Assembly: GCA_964553325.1 (NCBI GenBank)
Contig: CAZKKI010000004.1
Span: forward strand, 1-49,841
From: BMS3ABIN04 sp964553325
GTDB lineage: Bacteria; Bacteroidota; Ignavibacteria; Ignavibacteriales; Melioribacteraceae
DNA length: 49,841 nucleotides
Reading direction: 5' to 3'
Below, in pieces: positions 34,714 through 43,134 of this stretch (positions within the stretch are counted from its first letter, which is position 1; the number at the start of each line of letters is the position of its first letter). The notes beneath the pieces are model-generated. The model was not told the DNA's origin, searched no databases, and saw only the letters and a program-made list of their open reading frames with translations. Position numbers and translations under genes: made by a program.

Positions 34714-35475
34714 GTGATTTTAATTAAAACTAAAAAAGAAATCGATAAGATTCGTAGAAGTAATGAGATTGTTGCCGAAACTTTGCAGTTAGTAAAACGT
34801 TATGTTAAGGAAGGAATTACAACAAAAGAACTTGATAAAATTGCGGAAGATTATATTCTAAGTAATGATGCGACCCCGGCGTTTAAGGGGTATTCACAAG
34901 GTGGTTCTTTGGTTTTTCCGGGTACAATATGTGCGTCGGTTAATGAAGAAGTTGTTCACGGAATTCCAAGCGAAAGAGTTCTTTCAAATGGTGATATAAT
35001 TTCGATAGATATCGGTGTTATAAAAGACAGATATTATGGAGATGCGGCAATAACGGTGGCTGTTGGTGAGATTTCCGAAGAGAAAAAGAAATTGATGGAA
35101 GTTACCGAAAAATCACTTTATTTGGGAATCGAACAAGCGAAAGTCGGAAATTCGATTGGAGATATTTCCGCTGCAATTCAGGAGTATGTTGAAAGTAACG
35201 GATTTTCCATCGTTAGAGCTTTGTGCGGGCACGGTGTGGGGAAAAAATTACACGAAGACCCGCAAATACCGAATTACGGTAAAAGAGGAACAGGACCGAG
35301 AATTAAAAACGGAATGACGTTGGTAATTGAACCGATGGTTAATACCGGCACTTATGAAGTTACCGTTGCAAGCGACGGTTGGACGGTTTTAACGAAAGAC
35401 GGATTACCTTCGGCTCATTTTGAACATACGATAGCAATAATTAACGGAAAACCAGAAATATTATCGAAGTGTTAA
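34714..35475 (+). CDS. map: Type I methionine aminopeptidase
   Basis: A 253-residue M24A metalloenzyme that removes the initiator Met from nascent chains. Metal ligands are visible as Asp in SIDIGV, Asp in YGDAAIT, His in CGHGVGKKLHED, Glu in VIEPMV and Glu in FEHTIAI. GTG start 11 bp after secY, with MILIKTKKEIDKIR the usual first helix. Many bacteria have adk between secY and map; here it is absent. infA follows after a single base. Confidence 0.96.
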   Translation: MILIKTKKEIDKIRRSNEIVAETLQLVKRYVKEGITTKELDKIAEDYILSNDATPAFKGYSQGGSLVFPGTICASVNEEVVHGIPSERVLSNGDIISIDIGVIKDRYYGDAAITVAVGEISEEKKKLMEVTEKSLYLGIEQAKVGNSIGDISAAIQEYVESNGFSIVRALCGHGVGKKLHEDPQIPNYGKRGTGPRIKNGMTLVIEPMVNTGTYEVTVASDGWTVLTKDGLPSAHFEHTIAIINGKPEILSKC

Positions 35476-35476
35476 A

Positions 35477-35695
35477 TTGGCAAAACAAGAACCAATAAAA
35501 GTTGACGGTGTAGTAACCGAGACGTTACCAAATGCTCACTTCCGAGTGAGGTTGGATAACGGGCACGAAATATTAGCACATATTTCGGGCAAAATGCGTA
35601 TGCATTTTATTAAAATTTTGGTCGGCGATAAAGTTGCCGTGGAACTTTCGCCGTACGATCTAAATAAAGGCAGAATTACATACAGATATAAATAA
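35477..35695 (+). CDS. infA: Translation initiation factor IF-1
   Basis: A 72-residue OB-fold factor that occupies the A site during initiation. It reads MAKQEPIKVDGVVTETLPNA, then FRVRLDNGHEILAHISGKMR and VELSPYDLNKGRITYRYK, the full canonical sequence. The TTG start lies one base after the map stop, so it depends on coupling. The position before rpmJ, rpsM and rpsK is the standard one. Confidence 0.97.
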   Translation: MAKQEPIKVDGVVTETLPNAHFRVRLDNGHEILAHISGKMRMHFIKILVGDKVAVELSPYDLNKGRITYRYK

Positions 35696-35705
35696 TGAGG
35701 TCAGG

Positions 35706-35819
35706 ATGAAGGTTAGAGCTTCAGTTAAAAAAATATGCGACCATTGTAAAATTATCAAAAGACATGGTAGAGTAATGGTTATTTGCAAAAACCCAAAACA
35801 TAAACAAAGACAAGGTTAA
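35706..35819 (+). CDS. rpmJ: 50S ribosomal protein L36, zinc-ribbon type
   Basis: A 37-residue ribosomal protein. MKVRASVKKICDHCKIIKRH opens it, followed by GRVMVICKNPKHKQRQG. Cys11, Cys14, Cys27 and His32 form the zinc-binding set, so this is the C+ form. ATG start with GAGGTCAGG upstream, 10 bp after infA and 17 bp before rpsM. Confidence 0.96.
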   Translation: MKVRASVKKICDHCKIIKRHGRVMVICKNPKHKQRQG

Positions 35820-35836
35820 ATTTAGGAGGTTTTCTT

Positions 35837-36220
35837 TTGGCTCGTATCGCAGGAATTGATTTACCGAAGAATAAAAAAGCTTACATAGGTCTAACTTATA
35901 TTTACGGAATCGGTAGAACCACCGCTTTTGATATTTTGAAAAAAGCTAACGTCGATCCCGATAAAAAAGTAATGGACCTGAACGAAGAAGAAATTGCTAA
36001 AATAAGATCTGTAATTACAGCGGATTACAAAGTTGAAGGTGCGTTGAGAAGTGAAGTTCACCAAAACATTAAGCGGTTAATGGATATCGGCTCGTACAGA
36101 GGGTTGCGCCACAGAAGAGGACTTCCCGTAAGAGGTCAACGTACCAAAACCAACGCAAGAACAAGAAAAGGCAAAAAGAGAACGGTTGCCGGTAAAAAGA
36201 AAGCACCCGGCAAGAAATAG
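35837..36220 (+). CDS. rpsM: 30S ribosomal protein S13
   Basis: A 127-residue head protein forming intersubunit bridges B1a and B1b. MARIAGIDLPKNKKAYIGLT and YIYGIGRTTAFDILKKA are canonical, as is the RGLRHRRGLPVRGQRTKTNA tRNA-contacting region. It has a Lys-rich C-terminus. The TTG start is secure because AGGAGG lies 8 bp upstream and the first residues match the family exactly. Confidence 0.97.
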   Translation: MARIAGIDLPKNKKAYIGLTYIYGIGRTTAFDILKKANVDPDKKVMDLNEEEIAKIRSVITADYKVEGALRSEVHQNIKRLMDIGSYRGLRHRRGLPVRGQRTKTNARTRKGKKRTVAGKKKAPGKK

Positions 36221-36243
36221 TTATTAAAAGAGGAGTAATATAA

Positions 36244-36630
36244 TTGGCTAAGAGTTCACGAAAAACTAAAAAGAAAGTTCACGTAGATTCAATAGGTGTT
36301 GCGCATATTAAAGCTTCGTTTAACAACATTATTGTAACCATTACCGATGTTTACGGAAACACGGTCTCATGGTCGTCGGCAGGTAAAATGGGTTTTAAAG
36401 GTTCCAGAAAAAATACACCTTTTGCCGCTCAAGTTACCGCCGAAGCGGCAGCTAAAGAAGCTTACGATCTCGGTATGCGTAAAGTTGATGTTTTAATTAA
36501 AGGACCCGGTGCGGGTAGAGACGCCGCAATAAGAGCGTTGAATACCGCCGGTTTACAAATTATGTCGATTAAAGATATAACACCCATACCGCATAATGGG
36601 TGCAGACCACCAAAACGTAGAAGAGTATAA
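36244..36630 (+). CDS. rpsK: 30S ribosomal protein S11
   Basis: A 128-residue platform protein near the mRNA exit. IGVAHIKASFNNIIVTITDV, TVSWSSAGKMGFKGSRKNTP and PIPHNGCRPPKRRRV at the C-terminus are the family hallmarks. The TTG start gives MAKSSRKTKKK with GAGGAG 9 bp upstream. The Asn-Gly in PHNGCR is the site that forms isoaspartate in E. coli S11. 23 bp after rpsM. Confidence 0.97.
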   Translation: MAKSSRKTKKKVHVDSIGVAHIKASFNNIIVTITDVYGNTVSWSSAGKMGFKGSRKNTPFAAQVTAEAAAKEAYDLGMRKVDVLIKGPGAGRDAAIRALNTAGLQIMSIKDITPIPHNGCRPPKRRRV

Positions 36631-36647
36631 ATAAAGGAATTTAGTAA

Positions 36648-37274
36648 ATGGCAAGATATACCGGAGCAAGTTGCAAACTTTGTAGAAGAGAAAGACAAAA
36701 ATTATTTCTGAAAGGCTCGAAATGTCATTCACCGGCATGCCCTTTGGAAAAAAGAAATTATCCTCCAGGTGAACACGGATTAAACAGGAGGATGAAATAT
36801 TCCGAATACGGAATCCAATTGCGTGAAAAACAAAAAGTTAAAAGAATTTACGGAATCCTGGAAAATCAATTCCGTATTTATTTTGCTAAAGCTAACAGGC
36901 AAAAAGGCGTTACCGGCGAAAACCTTATCGCTTTGCTCGAAAGAAGATTGGATAATGTTGTGTTCCGTTTGGGATTCGCCCCTTCCAGAAAAGCGGCAAG
37001 ACAATTGGTTACGCATAGACACGTGTTGGTTAACGGCAGAATAGTTAACGTACCATCGTATTTATTGTCGCCCGGGGATGTAATCTCAATTAAAGAAAAA
37101 AGTAAAAAACTGGATATAATTCACAATACCTTGAGAAGAACCAAAGACGGTATGTACGGATGGTTGGCACTCGATAAAGCTAACTTGAGCGGAACGTTTT
37201 TACAAATTCCGCAAAGGGAAGATGTTCCTCTTAATGCTAACGAACAACTTATTGTTGAGTTGTATTCAAAATAA
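36648..37274 (+). CDS. rpsD: 30S ribosomal protein S4, zinc-binding type
   Basis: A 208-residue primary assembly protein. The N-terminus has CKLCRRERQKLFLKGSKCHS plus ACPLEKR, a four-Cys zinc knuckle (C+ form). The S4 RNA-binding domain shows LERRLDNVVFRLGFAPSRKA and RQLVTHRHVLVNGRIVNVPS. In E. coli S4 represses the alpha operon. ATG start, AAAGGAA leader, between rpsK and rpoA as usual. Confidence 0.97.
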   Translation: MARYTGASCKLCRRERQKLFLKGSKCHSPACPLEKRNYPPGEHGLNRRMKYSEYGIQLREKQKVKRIYGILENQFRIYFAKANRQKGVTGENLIALLERRLDNVVFRLGFAPSRKAARQLVTHRHVLVNGRIVNVPSYLLSPGDVISIKEKSKKLDIIHNTLRRTKDGMYGWLALDKANLSGTFLQIPQREDVPLNANEQLIVELYSK

Positions 37275-37300
37275 TTAATATTTAAAGATGGGGATAATTT

Positions 37301-38302
37301 ATGAGTTTTCCTTTTATTAAAATGCCAGATGGTGTAATATTAGACGATAAAGTTTCTACTGACGTGTATGGTAAATTTACTGTTCAACCGCTGGAACGAG
37401 GCTTCGGTGTTACTTTAGGTAATGCTTTCAGAAGAGTTTTACTCTCGTCCTTGCCCGGCGCTGCAATTACGGCAATTAAAATCGATGGAATTTTACACGA
37501 GTTTACTACCATTCCGGGCGTTGTTGAAGATGTGTTGGAAATGATTCTTAATTTGAAAAAGATTAGAATGAAAATTACCAATAAAAAAGCTTACAAACTC
37601 GAAGTATCTTTAACCGGTCCATATCAATTTACCGGTAAAGATCTTCAAGATGCTTCGCCGGATATTGAAATTTTGAACCCCGACGAACATATTGCAACCT
37701 TAAACGAAGGTGCGAAATTAAATATGGAACTACGCTTCGGTATGGGAAAAGGCTACGTGCCGGCCGATCAGCAAAATATAGTTGACCAAACAATCGGTAT
37801 TATCCCGATAGATTCGATTTTTACACCGATAAGAAACGTACGTTACGAAGTTGAAAACGTGAGAATTGGCGAAAGTAACGAATTTGAAAAATTGACTTTG
37901 GAAGTAACTACCGACGGCTCGTTAACTCCGGAAGAAGCGCTCTCGAATGCGGGAATAATTTTACGCGATCACGTGAATATGTTCGTTAATTTCGAAGTTG
38001 AACCCGAAGAAGAAAAAGTTGAAAGCGAAAAAGATGCCGAATTCGAAAGGATAAAGAAAATATTAAAAACCAACGTAGACGATTTGGAATTGAGCGTTCG
38101 TTCGCATAACTGCCTTAAAGCTGCAAATATTAAAACTTTAGGCGATTTGGTAAGAAGAGACGAAAGCGAACTGCTTAAATTCAGAAATTTCGGTAGAAAA
38201 TCACTCTCCGAACTTGTTGAATTGGTAGAAAATTATAACTTGGAATTCGGAATGGATGTCGATAAATATCTGAAAGACGATTCCGATTCCTCTCAAAACT
38301 AG
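37301..38302 (+). CDS. rpoA: RNA polymerase subunit alpha
   Basis: A 333-residue subunit that starts RNAP assembly. The N-terminal domain (1-235) has FTVQPLERGFGVTLGNAFRR and LLSSLPGAAITAIKIDGILH. After an acidic Glu/Lys linker (about 232-250), the C-terminal domain (about 260-322) shows VRSHNCLKAANIKTLGDLV and LKFRNFGRKSLSELVE, the helix-hairpin-helix surface that binds UP elements and activators. It ends in a Ser/Asp tail. Between rpsD and rplQ, the conserved order. Confidence 0.98.
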   Translation: MSFPFIKMPDGVILDDKVSTDVYGKFTVQPLERGFGVTLGNAFRRVLLSSLPGAAITAIKIDGILHEFTTIPGVVEDVLEMILNLKKIRMKITNKKAYKLEVSLTGPYQFTGKDLQDASPDIEILNPDEHIATLNEGAKLNMELRFGMGKGYVPADQQNIVDQTIGIIPIDSIFTPIRNVRYEVENVRIGESNEFEKLTLEVTTDGSLTPEEALSNAGIILRDHVNMFVNFEVEPEEEKVESEKDAEFERIKKILKTNVDDLELSVRSHNCLKAANIKTLGDLVRRDESELLKFRNFGRKSLSELVELVENYNLEFGMDVDKYLKDDSDSSQN

Positions 38303-38320
38303 ATATTAAGGGTAATTGTA

Positions 38321-39106
38321 ATGAGACACAGAGTTAAAGGTAAAAAACTAGGAAGAACCGCTGCGCATAGAAAAGCAACGTTAAGAGCTTTATCTACCGC
38401 ATTAATTAAGCATAAAAGGATTAAAACAACGGTTGCCAAAGCGAAAGCGCTTAGAACTTTCGTCGAACCGTTGATTACCAAAGCTAAGAAAGATACGGTT
38501 CATTCACGCAGGTTGATTGCACGCGAAATTCACGACAAAGCAGTTGTGCAAGAACTTTTTAACGAAGTAGTTCCCAAAATCGGCGATAGACCCGGAGGTT
38601 ATACAAGAATCGTACGTTTGGGAAACCGCGTGGGCGATGCAGCCGAAATGGCTATAATCGAATTGGTCGATTATAACGATGTAAACGTTAAGAAACCGAA
38701 AAAGACTAAAAAGAAAGCCGAAAAAGTAGACGAAACACCGGTTGAAACCAAAGAAGAAACCAAAGATACGGTAGAAGAAGAAAAAACAGAAGAAAAACAA
38801 GAAGACGCAACTCAAGAAAAAACCGGTGAGGCGGACGATTTAACAAAAATAGAAGGTATCGGTCCTAAAATTGCCGAATTATTGAAAGCGGAAAACATAA
38901 ACTCTTTTGCCGATCTGGCAAACACCGAAACGGATAAAATAAAAGAAATTCTTGCCGCGGCAGGCGGTAGATATAAATCCCACGATCCTTCTACATGGCC
39001 ACAACAAGCAAAACTGGCTGCCGAAGGGAATTGGGAAGAATTGAAAAAATTACAAGACGAGTTAGACGGCGGAAGAGTAAAGAAAGACGATTCCGAAGAA
39101 AAATAA
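38321..39106 (+). CDS. rplQ: 50S ribosomal protein L17 fused to a C-terminal HhH domain
   Basis: Residues 1-120 are a complete L17 (MRHRVKGKKLGRTAAHRKAT, HKRIKTTVAKAKALR and GDRPGGYTRIVRLGNRVGDA). Residues 121-170 are a Lys/Glu/Thr low-complexity linker. Residues 172-251 form an extra domain opening DDLTKIEGIGPKIAELL, a helix-hairpin-helix motif, followed by FADLANTETDKIKEIL and a YKSHDPSTWPQQAKLA segment. I associate this kind of helix-hairpin-helix module with extensions on other ribosomal proteins (for example L21) in Bacteroidota, from memory. Total 261 residues versus about 120-130 for plain L17. What the extra domain binds is unknown. Last gene of the alpha section. Confidence 0.95.
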   Translation: MRHRVKGKKLGRTAAHRKATLRALSTALIKHKRIKTTVAKAKALRTFVEPLITKAKKDTVHSRRLIAREIHDKAVVQELFNEVVPKIGDRPGGYTRIVRLGNRVGDAAEMAIIELVDYNDVNVKKPKKTKKKAEKVDETPVETKEETKDTVEEEKTEEKQEDATQEKTGEADDLTKIEGIGPKIAELLKAENINSFADLANTETDKIKEILAAAGGRYKSHDPSTWPQQAKLAAEGNWEELKKLQDELDGGRVKKDDSEEK

Positions 39107-39226
39107 ATTATTTATTTATTTTTGAACAAGGGATTATCCGAAAGACCTTTTTGAGTTAAGTTAAATAAAATTTTGCTATTATTACAACTCAAATTAAGGT
39201 ACTAATTAAGGATAATCTCTTTTTTT

Positions 39227-39817
39227 ATGTCCGAAATTAAATTCTATAAATCATTAAGAAACGTAAAGGATTTGCCGAAAGGTAAAATACCCGAAGTTGT
39301 TCTTTGCGGAAGGGCGAACGTGGGTAAATCTTCGTTCATCAATTCGTTTTTTAACCGTAAAAATCTGGCCAAAACAAGCTCCACCCCCGGCAAAACAAAA
39401 GCCTTGAATTATTTTTTAGTAAAAGAAAAATTTTATTTGGTCGATTTGCCCGGATACGGATTTTCCAAAGTTTCCAAAAAAGAACAAGAACTGTGGTCGG
39501 AATTAATTGAAGAATATTTCCTGAAAAGTAAAAATATAAAATTGGTTTTTCATCTTATCGATAGCCGGCACGATCCTACCAAACTGGACATATTACTTAA
39601 TAAATATATAAAAAAATTAAACCTTAACTATGTAGTTATATTTACCAAAGTCGATAAACTGAAACAATCGGAATTGGTAAAACTTAAAAGAAAAATGAAA
39701 TCCGAATTCCCCGAATTGATTTTCGGAGAAAACGCTTTTCTTTATTCTTCGGTTTCGAAAGTAGGTAAAAAAGAATTGAAAGGCTTTTTATCGGAAAAAC
39801 TGGACGTAAAGTTATAA
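39227..39817 (+). CDS. engB: Ribosome biogenesis GTPase EngB/YsxC
   Basis: A 196-residue TrmE-Era-type GTPase needed for late large-subunit assembly. The motifs are in order: G1 GRANVGKSSF (about residues 26-35), G2 TSSTPGKTKALNYF, G3 DLPGYGFSKV, G4 TKVDKL and G5 SSVSKVGKKE. The length is standard. It starts 120 bp after rplQ in an AT-rich gap where I see no clear terminator, so read-through from the alpha section is possible and would suit its role. Confidence 0.95.
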   Translation: MSEIKFYKSLRNVKDLPKGKIPEVVLCGRANVGKSSFINSFFNRKNLAKTSSTPGKTKALNYFLVKEKFYLVDLPGYGFSKVSKKEQELWSELIEEYFLKSKNIKLVFHLIDSRHDPTKLDILLNKYIKKLNLNYVVIFTKVDKLKQSELVKLKRKMKSEFPELIFGENAFLYSSVSKVGKKELKGFLSEKLDVKL

Positions 39818-39892
39818 GAATAAAATATTTATATTTTTTCAAAATAAGTGGATTTTACTCAAATAACCTGCTCATCAAAGAAAATATTTTTA

Positions 39893-39900
39893 TAAATTTG
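39893..39900 (+). promoter_or_regulatory. Bacteroidota -7 element candidate (TAAATTTG)
   Basis: An exact TAnnTTTG match 49 bp before the GAF protein. The upstream -33 position has only CCTG at 39867-39870 with a 22-bp spacer, so support is weak. It is worth noting because this would be the promoter for the block down to the sigma factor. Confidence 0.25.
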
Positions 39901-39948
39901 TATTAATTTGAAAGAAATTTGATTGGAATAATATAATTCACGGGACCA

Positions 39949-41829
39949 ATGGGATTAAGCACAAGAGACAAAAAGAGAATACTGATTTTTTTAATCATTC
40001 CGTTATTATTATTGGTACCGATTTTCTCCGGTAATTTAACCTTAAAGATTATTGCGGGAATCGTTCTGGTAATATACGTCGGATTTATAATCTTCTTGAG
40101 GGATTCGATTCGTATCAAAGAAATTTTTGAAAACGACGACGACTTATTCATTGCCGTAGACGATGACGAAGAAGAACCGTCCGGTACAACTTACGAAACC
40201 GATGCGGGCGAAGATTTTCAAATAATTTCCGGTTCCACGAACGTAGAGACAATGAAGATTGAAACTTACACGCAACCGGTTCGTACGGGTAAGAAAATTC
40301 TTGTTAAACCGGAAAACCTGAAGGAATCGTTCGAGAAAATCGCATTCGAAAAAGTACCAGAAGGTGTAAATCACGACGAACAATTCGTGTTTGTGTTAGA
40401 AAAATTATTAAGCGTAATTAAAGAAACTTTTCTTGCCCATTCGGTTGTTTTTTACTGGTACAATAAACGCAAGCATAAATTAACGCTCGAAAAATTTGTA
40501 ACCGATTCCACTTCGTTCCGCGAAGAAGACCTGGAAATAGAAAACGATATTCTCAGTAAAATTGTTTTGAAAGAAGAACCCGAATTGCTTACCGATATTC
40601 TCGCCTCCGCCGAAGCCGATGTAATCCGTTACTACGACGGCTCGCAGGGAATCAAAAGTTTTGTGGGCGTTCCGCTTTTCTATAATAAAATGTTAACAGG
40701 GGTTCTTGCGCTCGATTCTAAAGCCAAAGATAATTTCGGCATCGAAACGATTTATCATCTCGGAAGGTTCGTAAGGGTTATCGCAATCATTATTTCCTTG
40801 TTTGAAGAGAGATTTACCGATTCGAAATCGCAAGAAAGATTGAATGCCTTGCTTAAAGTAATAGAAGGAAGCAAGAAATTTGACGACGAAAACGATTTGT
40901 ATGAAATTATTTTGAAAACGGTGGAGGATTTGATCCCTTGGGATGTTTTTACGTTTGTCTTTTTCGACCCGGTTGAGCAGAAGTTTAAAATTTTAAAATC
41001 GAAAAACAAGAAACCTCTGAAATACGTTGGAGAAAATCTCGAAGTACAATTGGAACGGACTCTTGTAGGTAAAGCCATTTTAACCGGCGTTCCCGTAAGC
41101 GTGGAAGATACAAGCGATAAAAAATACATAAGATTTTCGGAAAACGAAGATGTTCATTTCGACGGTTCTTTCCTTGCCGTTCCTTTAATTTATGATAATC
41201 AAAATTACGGTGTTTTGTGTTTTGAGAATTTGAAGAAAAATATTTACACCAATTCCGATATCCGGTTTATGAAAACCGTTTCGAAACTTTTTTCGTTTAT
41301 GGTTTATTCGTTTTCAACAAATTCGATTTTGAAAAAATTGCTGTCGGTTGATGTTGAAACGCGGGCATTGAACTACGATACTTTCATAGAGCGAATGGAA
41401 AACGATTTGATTAAAGCGAACGATGTTAAAGTGCCGAGTGCAATCGCTTTAATTCAAATAGATGAATTTTTGGACGAAGGAACGCTTTTCGAAGAAGACC
41501 CGTTTCCGAAAGTTCTTATGGAAATTAACGAAATGATTAAGAGCGAAATAACAAAACTTGAACTTTTCGGAAGATTACAGGAAAGGATTTTCGGGGTTTA
41601 CTTTTTTAATAAAACCACAAAAGATGTTTTTTTGTGGGCGGAAAAACTGCGCATTAAAATTGCGCGCAAACCGATTGCCGTACTTTCGAAACAGACGACG
41701 TTTACCGTCTCGATCGGTGTGGCTTCCGCACAAGGGAAAACGGACGTTCACGAGGTTTTACACAATGCCGAACTGGCGCTGAATAAAGCGTTGGAGAAAG
41801 GCGGAAATTCCGTAAAGAGTATAAACTGA
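39949..41829 (+). CDS. Membrane-anchored GAF-GAF-degenerate GGDEF protein
   Basis: A 626-residue signalling-type protein. Two N-terminal membrane helices (about residues 12-28 and 32-54) anchor it, followed by a charged linker. A first GAF-like domain spans about 145-290 and a second about 300-460 (FLAVPLIYDNQNYGVLCFEN). The last 155 residues align with the GGDEF fold (ALNYDTFIERM, and SIGVASAQGKTDVHEVLHNA with NKALEKGGNSV). At the active-site position, however, it reads FGRLQERIFGV rather than GG[DE]EF, so diguanylate cyclase activity is unlikely. A regulatory or scaffold role is inferred. Its TGA overlaps the deoB ATG. Confidence 0.85.
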   Translation: MGLSTRDKKRILIFLIIPLLLLVPIFSGNLTLKIIAGIVLVIYVGFIIFLRDSIRIKEIFENDDDLFIAVDDDEEEPSGTTYETDAGEDFQIISGSTNVETMKIETYTQPVRTGKKILVKPENLKESFEKIAFEKVPEGVNHDEQFVFVLEKLLSVIKETFLAHSVVFYWYNKRKHKLTLEKFVTDSTSFREEDLEIENDILSKIVLKEEPELLTDILASAEADVIRYYDGSQGIKSFVGVPLFYNKMLTGVLALDSKAKDNFGIETIYHLGRFVRVIAIIISLFEERFTDSKSQERLNALLKVIEGSKKFDDENDLYEIILKTVEDLIPWDVFTFVFFDPVEQKFKILKSKNKKPLKYVGENLEVQLERTLVGKAILTGVPVSVEDTSDKKYIRFSENEDVHFDGSFLAVPLIYDNQNYGVLCFENLKKNIYTNSDIRFMKTVSKLFSFMVYSFSTNSILKKLLSVDVETRALNYDTFIERMENDLIKANDVKVPSAIALIQIDEFLDEGTLFEEDPFPKVLMEINEMIKSEITKLELFGRLQERIFGVYFFNKTTKDVFLWAEKLRIKIARKPIAVLSKQTTFTVSIGVASAQGKTDVHEVLHNAELALNKALEKGGNSVKSIN

Positions 41830-42992
41830 TGAAAAATTTTGTTGTAATTGTTCTTGATGGTGTTGGGATAGGGGAATTGCCCGACGCCGCCGAGTATAAC
41901 GATGTTGGAAGTAATACATTAAAAAACATTTCCGAAACCGTGGGCGGATTGAATCTGCCTAATTTGGAGAAATTCGGACTCGGCAACATCGAAAATTTAA
42001 AAGGCATTGCACATATCGAAAATCCGTCGGCTTCGTTCGGTAAAATGAAGGAAGTCTCAATCGGTAAAGATTCGACGTCGGGACATTGGGAATTGGGCGG
42101 ACTCAAAGTCGATTTTAAATTCCCCGTGTATCCGGACGGATTTCCCGACGAGGTAATCCGGAAGTTTATCAAAGAAACCGGCGTCCGGGGTGTGCTTGGA
42201 AATAAACCTGCTTCGGGTACGCAAATAATCCGGGAATTGGGCGACGAGCATGTGAAAACCGGATATCCGATTGTTTACACTTCGGCCGATTCGGTTTTTC
42301 AAATTGCCGCTCACGAGGAAGTTATACCGTTGAACAGATTGTATGAAATTTGCGAAATCACCCGGAAAAAAGTAATGGTAGGCGAACACACGGTAGGAAG
42401 AATTATTGCCCGTCCGTTCGTCGGCTCAAGCGGTAATTATACAAGAACGACAAACAGAAAAGATTTCTCGGTTGATCCCGTTGGAAAAACAATTCTGGAT
42501 TATTGCAGCGAAAACGGAATTCAAACAATCGGGATAGGTAAAGTTAACGACTTGTTCAATTACAAAGGAATAGACGTCAGCGTGAAAACCAAATCGAATT
42601 CGGAAGGGATAGAAAAAATCATCGAATTTGCCGGCAAATCGGAACAAAGTTTTATTTTTGCGAATTTAGTCGATTTCGATGTTTATTTCGGTCACCGCAA
42701 TGATCCGGAAGGCTTCCATAAAGCGTTAATCGAATTCGACCAAGCGTTACCAGGAATTACCGCCGAACTTGACGAAACGGATGCTTTGATAATTACCGCC
42801 GATCACGGAAACGACCCGACAACGCCAAGTACCGATCACAGCAGGGAATATGTTCCGTTACTTTTCTACCGGAAAAATAAACCGGCGAAAAATCTGGGAA
42901 TCCGGAAAACATTTTCCGATGTTGCCCAAACCGTTGCGGATTTTTACGGAATTGAAAACGATTTAAAAGGCACGAGTTTTTTGAATGAGTAA
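41829..42992 (+). CDS. deoB: Phosphopentomutase
   Basis: A 387-residue alkaline-phosphatase-superfamily enzyme that interconverts (deoxy)ribose 1- and 5-phosphates in nucleoside salvage and breakdown. Metal and catalytic residues are visible: Asp10 in VLDGVGIGELPDA, the phosphorylated Thr83 in DSTSGHWELGG, and the C-terminal ITADHGNDPTTPSTDHSREY set. The ATG overlaps the GAF protein stop by one base. The ATG of the 49-residue ORF overlaps the end of deoB by 8 bp. No deoA, deoC or other nucleoside gene is in the window. Confidence 0.95.
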   Translation: MKNFVVIVLDGVGIGELPDAAEYNDVGSNTLKNISETVGGLNLPNLEKFGLGNIENLKGIAHIENPSASFGKMKEVSIGKDSTSGHWELGGLKVDFKFPVYPDGFPDEVIRKFIKETGVRGVLGNKPASGTQIIRELGDEHVKTGYPIVYTSADSVFQIAAHEEVIPLNRLYEICEITRKKVMVGEHTVGRIIARPFVGSSGNYTRTTNRKDFSVDPVGKTILDYCSENGIQTIGIGKVNDLFNYKGIDVSVKTKSNSEGIEKIIEFAGKSEQSFIFANLVDFDVYFGHRNDPEGFHKALIEFDQALPGITAELDETDALIITADHGNDPTTPSTDHSREYVPLLFYRKNKPAKNLGIRKTFSDVAQTVADFYGIENDLKGTSFLNE

Positions 42993-43134
42993 AAAAGTTC
43001 GGGAAAATCCGGTCGATAAAAAACTGCTGAAAAAGATAGTAAAAATTCAATCGATACCGCCCGGAGTTGCGGAAAAGTTTCTTCTTACGAAGGGGAAATT
43101 CAAAAAAATAAAAATTAGGAACGGTTTTTGTTAA
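42985..43134 (+). CDS. Small basic protein between deoB and PIN gene, unknown
   Basis: A 49-residue ORF that I do not recognise. It fills the deoB-PIN gap exactly, overlapping deoB by 8 bp and the PIN gene by 7 bp. It is very basic (13 Lys and 2 Arg against 3 Asp/Glu), with a KKLLKKIVKIQSIPPGVAEK segment that could form a helix and a GKFKKIKIRNGFC tail. An antitoxin-like partner of the PIN protein is conceivable from position only; basic charge is unusual for that role. The AAAGG upstream is 14 bp away, so translation would rely on coupling to deoB. Confidence 0.5.
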   Translation: MSKKVRENPVDKKLLKKIVKIQSIPPGVAEKFLLTKGKFKKIKIRNGFC

